Of a DNA stretch of 64,000 nt, positions 8,422 through 16,314 are shown in pieces. The notes beneath the pieces were generated by a model. The model saw nothing but the letters and a program-made list of their open reading frames with translations. It had not been told where the DNA came from and did no database searches. Within the stretch, counting starts at the first letter, position 1. Each line of letters starts with the position of its first letter. This DNA is from Mycolicibacterium komanii. Lineage in GTDB: Bacteria; Actinomycetota; Actinomycetes; Mycobacteriales; Mycobacteriaceae. The stretch spans positions 124,001 to 188,000 of the forward strand of contig NZ_CVTA01000044.1 in assembly GCF_001050035.1 (NCBI RefSeq). Reading direction: 5' to 3'. Made by a program: the position numbers and the translations under genes.

Positions 8422-8718
8422 ATGGCCGAGAATGCCGGACTGTCGATTCAGCCTGCCGAGGTGCTCGACGTCAGCCGCCAGGTGGACGAGCTCGCCGCCC
8501 GCGTGGAGCGGGTGATTCGCGACGAGTCGGCCAATCTCGCGGTGACGGCACCCGGCCGAGACGAGGTGTCTCAACGCGTGGCCGCCACCCTCAACGAGGT
8601 GCACGCCTCCTTCGGGGTCACGACCGACAAGGGGCTCGGCGAGATGCATGAGGTGGCGGCGACCCTGCGCACCCATTCGACCGATGTCGCGGCGGCGGAC
8701 CAGGACTTCATCAGCTGA
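8422..8718 (+). CDS. PE family protein
   Basis: A 98-residue helical hairpin protein (SIQPAEVLDVSRQVDELAARV in the first helix, then a second helix through LNEVHASFGV). This is the size and layout of short PE proteins such as PE35 and PE36. It has a strong AGGAG ribosome site and lies two bases before the PPE gene, the classic PE/PPE pairing in which the two proteins form a helical bundle for export. The usual tyrosine of the YxxxD/E signal is absent at the C-terminus. Confidence 0.72.
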   Translation: MAENAGLSIQPAEVLDVSRQVDELAARVERVIRDESANLAVTAPGRDEVSQRVAATLNEVHASFGVTTDKGLGEMHEVAATLRTHSTDVAAADQDFIS

Positions 8719-8720
8719 GC

Positions 8721-9812
8721 ATGGGATTCACCAATGTTGCGTGGGCCTCCCGCAGCACGGAGCAACTGGCCCGAGACCTCACCGAGGGTCCCGGGCCGGC
8801 CTCCGTCGGCAACGCGGGCGCAGCATGGGTGCGGGTCGCCAATGAACTTGCCGCGGTCTCACAGGATTTCGACAAGCTGATGGCCCGATTGAAGAGCGTG
8901 TGGGAGAGCCAGGCGTCCGACGCCGCCATGCGCCGTCTCGAGGAGTTCGGCAAATGGCTGCAGGCGGTCAGCCTCAGCGCGGCCGCCAACGGTCAGCGGG
9001 CGGAGGAAGCGGCCGTCGCGAACACCGTTGCCGTGATGGCCATGCCCAGTGTCTCGGAGGCCATCGAGGCGAAGGCGGCGCAAGACATGATGGCGTCGCT
9101 CGCGGCGTATAACGGCGCGGTGCTGACCGGAAGATTCGCCGAGTTCGACGAAGCGGCAACGGCGGACCAGGCGAACGCGGCCGCGGTGATGACGGCATAT
9201 GAGGAGGCCGTCGCTCATCTCGCGCAGCCGTGGGAGCAGCCACCACCGCCGGAGGTCTCGAAGGGCAACGCGCTCGCTGCCGAGCGCGGCGCCGCCGGCG
9301 AGGGCTCCGCAGGCGGGTCGGCAGGCGGCGCCGCGGCCACGGGTGGGATGCCCGTCGCGCCGCTGGCACCGATGACGGCCCAGGAGGTCAAATCGACGGC
9401 AGAGTCGAAGAATCTGCAGCGCACGGTATCCGCGTCGGCAGGAGGCGCAGGCGCCGGCGGGATGCACGGCGCCCCGTACGCACCCATGGGCGCGATGGCG
9501 CGAGGCGACCAGGGCGGCCGCGATTACGACTCGAGCCAGCCGGCAGCCTCGCTCGACGGGGCGGGCGAATCCGGTGCCGGGTTGGCCGATTCGGACCAAC
9601 CGTGGCTTCCGGCCGCCGCGGAGAACGATGCGCCGTTCACCGTGTCCAATGTCAGCTGGGGCCCGGACACCGCACTGTTCGACGAACTCGTCACGCCCGA
9701 GGGGCCCGAACCCGAGGGTTTCGCCGACGAGCCCGAGCGCACCCTTCAGCAGGTGGATGACGACTGGGTGGCTCCCCCGGTGCTCGGTGTCGATCGGAAG
9801 TTGAACCTGTGA
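8721..9812 (+). CDS. PPE family protein
   Basis: A 363-residue protein with a PPE-like helical N-terminal domain of about 170 residues. W36 lies in AAWVRVANELA, and W61-E-S replaces the usual WxG. A Gly/Ala-rich region follows, with GGMHGAPYAPMG, and the end is WVAPPVLGVDRKLNL. PPE proteins dimerise with their PE partner and are recognised by EspG. Here the EspG gene follows immediately, its GTG overlapping this stop. The Gly-rich segment and tail are shared in style with the EspA-like protein of the same operon. Confidence 0.75.
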   Translation: MGFTNVAWASRSTEQLARDLTEGPGPASVGNAGAAWVRVANELAAVSQDFDKLMARLKSVWESQASDAAMRRLEEFGKWLQAVSLSAAANGQRAEEAAVANTVAVMAMPSVSEAIEAKAAQDMMASLAAYNGAVLTGRFAEFDEAATADQANAAAVMTAYEEAVAHLAQPWEQPPPPEVSKGNALAAERGAAGEGSAGGSAGGAAATGGMPVAPLAPMTAQEVKSTAESKNLQRTVSASAGGAGAGGMHGAPYAPMGAMARGDQGGRDYDSSQPAASLDGAGESGAGLADSDQPWLPAAAENDAPFTVSNVSWGPDTALFDELVTPEGPEPEGFADEPERTLQQVDDDWVAPPVLGVDRKLNL

Positions 9813-10627
9813 CCGCCGTATGCTCAGCGCGTTTCGTCGTCACCGACGACGAGTTGCAGGCCGCCACGGCCCGGATCGGGGTGCAGGCACTGCCGGTCGT
9901 CCTCGGCGTGCGTACTCGTCACCGGACGGAGACAGACCTCCTCGCCGCGGCCGACTCCGCGACGCGGGCCCTCACCGAACGCGGGTTGATCGAGCACGGC
10001 GAGCTCTCCTCCGGGCTCGCTTCCGCGCTGACCGCACTGCAGCGGCCCGACCGCGAACTGGCGATGCGACTGGTGACTCCCGACGGAATGGCACGAGTGA
10101 CGGTGGTGCGCAACGGTGCTCGTACCGTCAGCGCGTGCCGGGTCGGTGATGACGTGACCGTCGAGGAACTCGATGCTACGCCCGGCGCGGCACAAAGTTG
10201 CGCCATCCGCGGTCTCCAGCGCCACCTTCCGTCGGCCGGAGCCGCCGAGATCCCAGCGGTGGGTGCACCACTCGACGCGTTCTGCGAAGCGCTGTCGGGC
10301 ACTCATGATGCGACGGAGTTGTCGGATCGCATCCGAGCGGTCGGGGCGGAGGCCCGAACCGCCATGCTGCTGGGCACCGCGATGGCGGCCCGCCAGGCGT
10401 TCGCCGAGATCGTGGCGTACTCACTTGACGTCGAGGACGACCGCATCGTGCGCTCCCCCGCAGCCGTCGGCGTGTTCTACACCAAACGAGGCCGAATCGT
10501 GGCCACGCCGAGCGTGTCGCCGAGCGGACAACTGTGGACGACGCTGAAACCGGGTTCGGATCACGCCATCAGACAGGGCGTCGATCAGCTCATCGGGCTT
10601 TCCGGCGACAGATGGGAGGATTTCTAG
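9809..10627 (+). CDS. espG: EspG, chaperone of PE/PPE substrates
   Basis: A 272-residue cytosolic protein with the EspG pattern: an N-terminal region rich in aliphatic strands, LASALTALQRPDRELAMRL, repeated strand pairs, a helical AMAARQAFAEIVAY, and a late FYTKRGRIVATPSVSPSG segment. EspG binds the tip of PPE proteins and keeps PE/PPE pairs soluble until they reach the ESX channel. It starts with GTG, overlapping the PPE stop by four bases. The Esx pair lies downstream in the same direction. Confidence 0.85.
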   Translation: MTAVCSARFVVTDDELQAATARIGVQALPVVLGVRTRHRTETDLLAAADSATRALTERGLIEHGELSSGLASALTALQRPDRELAMRLVTPDGMARVTVVRNGARTVSACRVGDDVTVEELDATPGAAQSCAIRGLQRHLPSAGAAEIPAVGAPLDAFCEALSGTHDATELSDRIRAVGAEARTAMLLGTAMAARQAFAEIVAYSLDVEDDRIVRSPAAVGVFYTKRGRIVATPSVSPSGQLWTTLKPGSDHAIRQGVDQLIGLSGDRWEDF

Positions 10628-10695
10628 GTTCAGCTGAGTTATGAAATCTCAAATCGTCTGGTGAACAACACCGTTCGACATAACGAGAGGAAGAA

Positions 10696-10968
10696 ATGTC
10701 GACGCTTAATCTGACGCCGTCGGAAGCCGAAGCCAAGATCAACCAGGTCGACGAGGCGATGGGGAACCTTCGGACGCTGGCCAGCAAAATTCTCGACAGC
10801 ACCGAGACCATGACATCGGGCTCGTGGCTGGGTGGTCGTGCACAGATATTCCGCAGCATCATGACCCAGCATGCCGATGACTTCAATTACGTCATCGGGC
10901 AGTTGACGCAGGTCGCTGAGAAGGGCAAGAGCGACATCCGCACGCTCGTCAGCCACGACACCGACTAG
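10696..10968 (+). CDS. WXG100 protein, EsxB (CFP-10)-like
   Basis: A 90-residue WXG100 protein with the motif W44-L-G46 between two amphipathic helices. Its place just before the second Esx protein matches the CFP-10/ESAT-6 order. The pair would form a helical bundle secreted by this system. It has a good AGAGGAAG ribosome site. The C-terminus is acidic (SHDTD) but shows no YxxxD/E signal. Confidence 0.85.
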   Translation: MSTLNLTPSEAEAKINQVDEAMGNLRTLASKILDSTETMTSGSWLGGRAQIFRSIMTQHADDFNYVIGQLTQVAEKGKSDIRTLVSHDTD

Positions 10969-10985
10969 AAGAAAGAGGCATACGC

Positions 10986-11273
10986 ATGAGCGACACCATT
11001 CACTACAACTACGGAGCCAACAACGCCTCGCTGGAGGACATCCAGGGCCGCACCAACGATGCCCAGGCGTTACGCGAGGAGGTGGCCAAGGTCTTCAACG
11101 CACTGAACGGCGTATACGACGGACAGGCGGCGGCGACCCTGCAGCAGAAGCAAATCGAGATCTCGCAGATGCTCGACAACGTCCTCATGGAGATCACCCA
11201 GACCCGGTCGGGTGGCAACCAGTCGCAGGAGGACGCGAGGGCGCTCGACGCACATCTCGCGGGCGGGTTCTAG
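10986..11273 (+). CDS. ESAT-6-like protein, EsxA/EsxC type
   Basis: A 95-residue WXG100-superfamily protein in which the turn reads Y44-D-G46, so Trp is replaced by Tyr. The opening MSDTIHYNYGA resembles EsxC of ESX-2 (MSDQITYNPGA as I recall it). It is the second member of the Esx pair, 17 bases after the first. A strong hairpin follows its stop (11292-11338). Confidence 0.82.
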   Translation: MSDTIHYNYGANNASLEDIQGRTNDAQALREEVAKVFNALNGVYDGQAAATLQQKQIEISQMLDNVLMEITQTRSGGNQSQEDARALDAHLAGGF

Positions 11274-11291
11274 CGATCGCCGCCCCCGAGG

Positions 11292-11338
11292 CTGCGGCCA
11301 GAGCGCCGGCATCCGCACCGCGGACGCTCTGGCCGCAG
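11292..11338 (+). terminator. Strong hairpin after the Esx pair (terminator or attenuator)
   Basis: A perfect 14-base inverted repeat, CTGCGGCCAGAGCG (11292-11305) and CGCTCTGGCCGCAG (11325-11338), encloses a 19-base loop and is followed by GTTTC. It lies between esx and the EspG-like gene, which continue in the same direction. It could stop part of the transcription or protect the 3' end of the esx message, so Esx proteins would be made in excess. Confidence 0.7.
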
Positions 11339-11363
11339 TTTCACTTCCGGTAAAGGACTCGAC

Positions 11364-12125
11364 GTGATCACCGACGACGTGGCACCGCTGCGCTTCGACG
11401 TCGAACCTTGGTTCATGAGTGGGTTCGACTTCCGTTGTATCTGGGAAGCACTCGGCCTCGACCGTCTGCCGTTTCCGCTCGCGTACCGGAACCGGCAGAA
11501 GTACATGCGCGAAGTGGAGGCCGACCGGCGGGCAGCCCTCGCGCAGCAACGGTCCGAGCTCAATCCGAACCGGGTGCGGATCATGGAAGCGCTGCGCTAT
11601 CCCGCGTTCCTGATGCTGGGATTCGGCCGCCTCGGCCGCGATGCCGACGAACAGTTCTATCGGCTGTTCGGGACGATCGGCACGAACGGATACGGCGCTG
11701 TCATCACTCAGGATCCGGGTGAGCACGCGTTGTCCGGCGAGGATGTGCAGATCATCGGCGGCGCAAACATCGACTTCCCGCAGCTCGTGCTGGAGGCACT
11801 CCCCGACTTCAAATCGGGAAAAAGGCCCCGCAGAGAAGGTCGCCTAGCCGACGAGACCCCTGCGGACTTCTTCGCCGACTCGGCGATCACCGCGTCGATT
11901 CTGCTCGGCGGCTCCGCGGATTTCTCACACAGCTACGAACTGCGCAATCCGAACTACCTCACGCTGGTCAATGTCGTCGACGACGGGGCGTACGTGGTCA
12001 ACGAGGGCGCGGAGACCTTTCAGATCGTCCCGGCCACCGTCGCCGCCACGATGGATGCATTCCACCGGGTCGAGGAACTCCAATTGGCGGCGGCGGAACA
12101 CCTTTCAGCGACAGAACCGGAGTGA
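11364..12125 (+). CDS. EspG-like ESX secretion-associated protein (second copy)
   Basis: A 253-residue soluble protein starting at GTG. FDFRCIWEALGLDRLPFPL near the N-terminus, a helical MEALRYP segment and the later strand-rich TNGYGAVITQ and VQIIGGANIDFPQLVLEALP regions recall the EspG fold, although similarity to the first copy is low. If it is an EspG, its client may be the helical/EspB-like pair at 13179-15246 instead of the PE/PPE pair. It lies four bases before the ketosynthase-like gene, so the two should be cotranscribed. The family call is tentative. Confidence 0.5.
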   Translation: MITDDVAPLRFDVEPWFMSGFDFRCIWEALGLDRLPFPLAYRNRQKYMREVEADRRAALAQQRSELNPNRVRIMEALRYPAFLMLGFGRLGRDADEQFYRLFGTIGTNGYGAVITQDPGEHALSGEDVQIIGGANIDFPQLVLEALPDFKSGKRPRREGRLADETPADFFADSAITASILLGGSADFSHSYELRNPNYLTLVNVVDDGAYVVNEGAETFQIVPATVAATMDAFHRVEELQLAAAEHLSATEPE

Positions 12126-12129
12126 CCGA

Positions 12130-13182
12130 TTGGCCTTTCTGAGCGCGGTATCCACCTACGTGCCTGACGGCACGGGCGGCGACGGCCGCCCCCGGCACCT
12201 CAGTTCACCGTCCCCGGAGATGCTGTCCGTCCATCAGCTTGTGGAACGAGCGGCCAACCAGATCGATCCGGCCGTTCTCTCGTCGGCCGCAACGAGCACG
12301 GCCGCCTCGTTCCACTGCGGAACCCTTTATCAGGGCGAGCACTTCTGGCCGATCCAGAATTCGATCCAGCAGGCGGTGCTCGGCGAGTCGACCGCCGGCG
12401 CGGCCACCGAGATCCGTCAGTTCTGTTCCGGCGGCCTGTTCGGTGTGATGCTGGCCGACGCGTTGCTCGAGGCGGGCTGGGCCGGCGATCACGCGCTGGT
12501 GACCGGTGGTGACAGCTTCTTCTACTTCGACCGCCACGAGTATGCGAATAGTCCGGCGACCGAGGGCTCGTTGATGGGCGACAGTGGCTTCTGCGTCGTG
12601 TTGAACAGGCACCGGGGGTTCGCCCGGATCCTGTCGGCAGCGGCGCGCTCCCACAACCCATCGGCCGCGATGATGCGCACCAGAACGGATTACGCGACAG
12701 ACGATCCGGACTTTCCGACGCTGGCGGGCTGGATCGAACGGTGGGACGGCTTCGAGCGCCGGCGTCCCGGCGGGGTGGCCGACAACGCGATGGCCAGCTT
12801 CCAGATCGCCGTCGGGACGGTGATCGACTGCTACGACCGCGCCGGTGTCGAGCCCGACCAGATCGCCTGGCTCCTGCCGTCGTTCATCGAGCCGAGCTAT
12901 GTCACCGAGACTCTCGCCAAGCAGACGATGCTGCAGTCGCCGCCGGGTTTGCGGCCGTACGCATCGCAATTCGGGCATCTCACGGTCTCGGACTTCTGCA
13001 TCAACCTGAGCTATGTGATGAACAACGGGATCATACGTCCGGGCGACCTGGTCATGCTGTTCGCAGCCGGAAATTTCGTGAATTCGGCAGCCGTGCTGAT
13101 CCGCATCGAGGAGGAGGTGGAGCTGCCCATCAACATCGCCGCCGAATCACCCGAACCGCCAACTATTGAGGGAGGACGATGA
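12130..13182 (+). CDS. Beta-ketoacyl synthase III-fold protein inside the ESX operon
   Basis: A 350-residue thiolase-fold protein. It begins MAFLSAVSTYVPDG as FabH-type enzymes do, has a nucleophile-type segment EIRQFCSGGLFG with C99, and ends with the typical RPGDLVMLFAAGNFVNSAAVLI. The catalytic histidine region (PHQAN in FabH) reads PSFIEPS here. The conserved asparagine (YGNTS in FabH) appears to be H283 in FGHLTVSD. The Cys is therefore kept, but the rest of the triad differs, as in acyl-transfer variants of the family. It starts at TTG with GGAG upstream and its stop overlaps the next gene. A role in ESX substrate or lipid modification is speculation. Confidence 0.78.
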   Translation: MAFLSAVSTYVPDGTGGDGRPRHLSSPSPEMLSVHQLVERAANQIDPAVLSSAATSTAASFHCGTLYQGEHFWPIQNSIQQAVLGESTAGAATEIRQFCSGGLFGVMLADALLEAGWAGDHALVTGGDSFFYFDRHEYANSPATEGSLMGDSGFCVVLNRHRGFARILSAAARSHNPSAAMMRTRTDYATDDPDFPTLAGWIERWDGFERRRPGGVADNAMASFQIAVGTVIDCYDRAGVEPDQIAWLLPSFIEPSYVTETLAKQTMLQSPPGLRPYASQFGHLTVSDFCINLSYVMNNGIIRPGDLVMLFAAGNFVNSAAVLIRIEEEVELPINIAAESPEPPTIEGGR

Positions 13183-13490
13183 CCAATCCGTGGGGCGGCC
13201 TCGACGCCGCCGCGCAGGACAAGGAACTTCATCTGGAAAGCGATGTGACCAAAGACCTCCAGGCAGCGTTCGAGCCGTATCGACAGAGCCTGCAGACACT
13301 CATCGACGACGCACTCGACGACACCGCCGGTTACTTCGGAACCAACGATCTCGCGAAGATCCTTGAGGGGGCCTTCAATGCGCGCGGCGAGGCGTTGACG
13401 AAGTATCTGACCGAGCAGTTGTCGCAGTCGAAGGACTTCGTTAAAACGGCCCAGGACGCCGCCACCACCCAGTCCGAAGCAGAACAGTAG
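13179..13490 (+). CDS. Small helical protein, probable partner of the EspB-like protein
   Basis: A 103-residue, charged, all-helical protein with no signal peptide or Cys. Two long helices flank a GYFGTND turn near the middle, a layout like WXG100 or EspC proteins but without a WxG motif. Its ATG overlaps the stop of the ketosynthase-like gene, with a GGAGGACG ribosome site, and it lies 25 bases before the EspB-like gene. By analogy with other small/large pairs in ESX operons it probably forms a complex with the next product. I do not recognise a named family. Confidence 0.55.
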   Translation: MTNPWGGLDAAAQDKELHLESDVTKDLQAAFEPYRQSLQTLIDDALDDTAGYFGTNDLAKILEGAFNARGEALTKYLTEQLSQSKDFVKTAQDAATTQSEAEQ

Positions 13491-13515
13491 CGAACGGCAC
13501 AGAAGAGCGAATTCG

Positions 13516-15246
13516 ATGAGTGGCTTCGGAAACTATCTGGGCGCGACGATGGGCGGCTCCTATGACGAGTCCTTCGTCACCAATCCGAACTACCCGGACC
13601 GTCATAACCTCTTGGCGGACCCCAGCAATCTCGACAACCACGACCTCCGGGATCTGCACGCGGACGAGCACGATTCGGTGCCGCAGGCCTACCAGCCCAA
13701 AAGCAAACTGCTCCGCGAAGTACCCGGGCTGCTCTCCGACGATAGCGTTCACACCGAGGTCGGGAGCGCATTAACCGGCGGCAATGCCTTGAACTGGGAG
13801 ACAAAGACGTTCAAGCAATTGCGCGACGAGAAAGATGCGTTGAAGCCGGGCGAACTCGGGACGCTGTCGACGGCGTGGTCCGATCACGGGGAAACGCTCA
13901 AGACCGAGTCCGGGCACTTCCGGAAAGCCGTCCGCGACAAGATCATCGGAAAATGGTCCGGCGCCAGCGCCAGCGCGGCAGAGGCGGCCACCGAACATGT
14001 CACCAAGACGTCGGTCTACGACTTCACGCCCTCATCGGAAGCGATTTCCAACCGCCTCAAGGCGTTGAAGGGGGCGTTCGAACACATCCAGCAGAATTTC
14101 CCCGACACCGCCCTCGGGAAGCTCTTCGACGACGGGAACTTCAACAGGGGTGCGCTCGAGCGGGAGGTCGCGAGCTTCAACTCCCGCTACCACCTCGACG
14201 GCAGCGGCCGCCTGCGCAACAACTCCGACGGTTACGTCTCCGCCCAGCAGGCAGTCGATGAGATGAACGAGCTGAATCGGTCGATCGAGGCGTACAACGA
14301 TGCCGTCGCCCTCTTTGACCACACCTACAACCCGACTGTTCAAGCGGTCACCGAAAACTTTCCGAACCTGCCCGCTGCCCCGAACATGGAATTCAAGACG
14401 CCGTCCGGCGGGCCGACGGGCGGGGGCGGAACCGGTGGCGGTGGTGGAGGCGGTGGTGGCGGCCCGGGTCTCGGCGGACCGACGGCGGGGACTCCGCCGA
14501 TCGGTACACCGAAGTTCAAAACCCCTGACCTCAGCAAGAATCCGGCCATCCCCGGTGTTGACGAGTACGAGCCAGGGCAAGGCACGACGCCGATCACCGA
14601 TCCCCAGGTAGTACCCCCGGGCCTGTCTCAAGGCCTCAAACCCGCCCTCGACGCCGCCACCAAAGCCGCGACCTCCGGAATCGACGCCGCCACCAAGGCC
14701 GCGCAGCAGGCCGCCCAGGCCGCCGGAAAGGGACAGGGGCAGAAGGCGATACCGTCGCTACGGGAAGGAGCCCTCGGCATCGGCGACAAGCCCGGAGCCG
14801 GCAAGGGCGTCGGCGCCGGCGGTGCCGGGATCGGCAAGGGTGGCCCGGCAACCAACCAGCCCGCTGCCCGGCTCTCCTCGCAACCAACGATTCCGGCTTC
14901 CGGCGCGCGGCCCGCAGTCCCTGCCGCCGCCAATACCGGGATGGGAGCCGCGGGCGGACCGGGCATGGGTGGTGCGCCGGCAGCCGGGCAGCGAGGGCAG
15001 GACGGCAAGGAACACAAGGCCAATAAGGCGCTCAAGAATCGCAAGAACGGCGCTGACATCGTCGGCGACGCCGACGCCGTTGTCCCGGTTCTCGGAGAGT
15101 CGGCCCCGCCAGCGGAAGACGCCCAGCAAGAGCCGGCGCCGCGGCGTCGCACTCCGCAACGCGGAACTTCCTGGCAACCCGACTCATCGAGCACGACGGG
15201 GCGCTCCCCCCAACTCCCCGCGCCCAGCCCTTCCACACCCGATTAA
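13516..15246 (+). CDS. EspB-like / WXG-PPE-like secreted protein with disordered C-terminus
   Basis: A 576-residue protein. The helical N-terminal domain (about 1-290) includes W147-S-G149 in IIGKWSGASASAAEAATEH, the position of a WxG turn in EspB or PPE folds. From about residue 295 the chain is Gly/Pro/Ala-rich. The tail carries a lysine-rich segment, then GADIVGDADAVVPVLG, a variant of the tail of the EspA-like protein. It is the last gene of the substrate operon. Its stop overlaps, tail to tail, the stop of the minus-strand gene at 15243. Export is inferred from architecture and context. Confidence 0.62.
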   Translation: MSGFGNYLGATMGGSYDESFVTNPNYPDRHNLLADPSNLDNHDLRDLHADEHDSVPQAYQPKSKLLREVPGLLSDDSVHTEVGSALTGGNALNWETKTFKQLRDEKDALKPGELGTLSTAWSDHGETLKTESGHFRKAVRDKIIGKWSGASASAAEAATEHVTKTSVYDFTPSSEAISNRLKALKGAFEHIQQNFPDTALGKLFDDGNFNRGALEREVASFNSRYHLDGSGRLRNNSDGYVSAQQAVDEMNELNRSIEAYNDAVALFDHTYNPTVQAVTENFPNLPAAPNMEFKTPSGGPTGGGGTGGGGGGGGGGPGLGGPTAGTPPIGTPKFKTPDLSKNPAIPGVDEYEPGQGTTPITDPQVVPPGLSQGLKPALDAATKAATSGIDAATKAAQQAAQAAGKGQGQKAIPSLREGALGIGDKPGAGKGVGAGGAGIGKGGPATNQPAARLSSQPTIPASGARPAVPAAANTGMGAAGGPGMGGAPAAGQRGQDGKEHKANKALKNRKNGADIVGDADAVVPVLGESAPPAEDAQQEPAPRRRTPQRGTSWQPDSSSTTGRSPQLPAPSPSTPD

Positions 15247-16184
15247 CCGTCCGGCTCGTCACGCCGTGCGGAGTTGCGTGCCGCTGCGCGCCCGCGGACC
15301 GCGCCGGTGGCAGCAGTCGAGGTGGAGCCGAGGACGGCGACGATGTCCACGGGCTGACCGGTGGCCAGTGCTCCGCTGACGGTCTTCGCCATCCCCGCGC
15401 TGTACCCGACCAGCGCACCCATGAGCGTCGAGTCGCCGACCAGTCGCCTGCCGACGTCGCTCACCGTTCCCTGTACCGCCCCGCCCGCCGCATTCGCGGC
15501 GGCGACGAGTGCGACCTTGTTCCAGTCGAAGGTCTGGTGTCGCCCCCTCGCCCGCTGAATGCTCTGGATGAACAGTTCCTGGCCAACGGCTTCCGTCGTC
15601 TCGACACCCGATTTCTTGACGATCCTGTGCACCATCGTTCGCCGCATGGTGCTGCCAAGGCCCGCAATGGTGTCGCGGAGCAGCATCGCGACGAGGTGTC
15701 GGATCGCAGCGGCGGTGCAGCCTTCGATGATCGGAATCTGAGCCGCCGAGACCCCTGCCGTCACCGAGGTCTGAGCGAGTGCCCATGCGATCTCGGCCGC
15801 CGCGATCGCCAGTGAGGTGTTGATCTTCAGCTTGGTGTAGTCGATGTTCTTCCCGGTCTGCTCGGCAAGATCGCCAAGCGCGGTCATCGCCTCGGCGAGC
15901 GCTTCGACCGACGCGGCGCCGTCGAACAGCATCTCGAACTCGACCGCTGCGACGTCGGCCGTCAGCCCGTCCAACGGCGACAGGGCGCGTCGACGCGCGC
16001 TGTCCAGATCGGGAATCATCAGCGCTACATCGCGTGCGGCCGCCCGCCATGCCTCCGCAATCCGGTACATGGCGTCCTCATCGCCCTTCGGCCACTGCGA
16101 CCCGACCAGATAGGAGACCCACTGCAGCGCCGCGGGATCTGAATGGTCATGCGACCGCGCGCGGGAATGAGAAATCGACAGCAA
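15243..16184 (-). CDS. Solo WXG100-like (CpnT-type) toxin N-terminal domain protein
   Basis: A protein of about 313 residues that matches the first 300 residues of the giant toxin. Both share LQWVSYLxGxQWPxG, then IPDL, an EFxMLFDG segment and an ALAxAAEIxxALA helix. This domain heads CpnT-like and other ESX-exported toxins. Here it ends after the domain with a short basic tail and no toxin module. It may be a detached targeting or pore partner, or the remains of a second toxin. Only a TTG start (16184) is available in frame. It lies 130 bases after the immunity-like gene. Confidence 0.7.
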   Translation of the reverse strand: MLSISHSRARSHDHSDPAALQWVSYLVGSQWPKGDEDAMYRIAEAWRAAARDVALMIPDLDSARRRALSPLDGLTADVAAVEFEMLFDGAASVEALAEAMTALGDLAEQTGKNIDYTKLKINTSLAIAAAEIAWALAQTSVTAGVSAAQIPIIEGCTAAAIRHLVAMLLRDTIAGLGSTMRRTMVHRIVKKSGVETTEAVGQELFIQSIQRARGRHQTFDWNKVALVAAANAAGGAVQGTVSDVGRRLVGDSTLMGALVGYSAGMAKTVSGALATGQPVDIVAVLGSTSTAATGAVRGRAAARNSARRDEPDG

Positions 16185-16314
16185 GACGGTATCGAATTAT
16201 GTTACGGGGCACGACAATCAACGCTACGGCGGACCCGGAGGCCCAGCCACCGCACGCGCCCTTGTTCGCCGAGAATTCGACTGACGGTTGACCAGGCGCA
16301 ATGTGCGCCGAACG

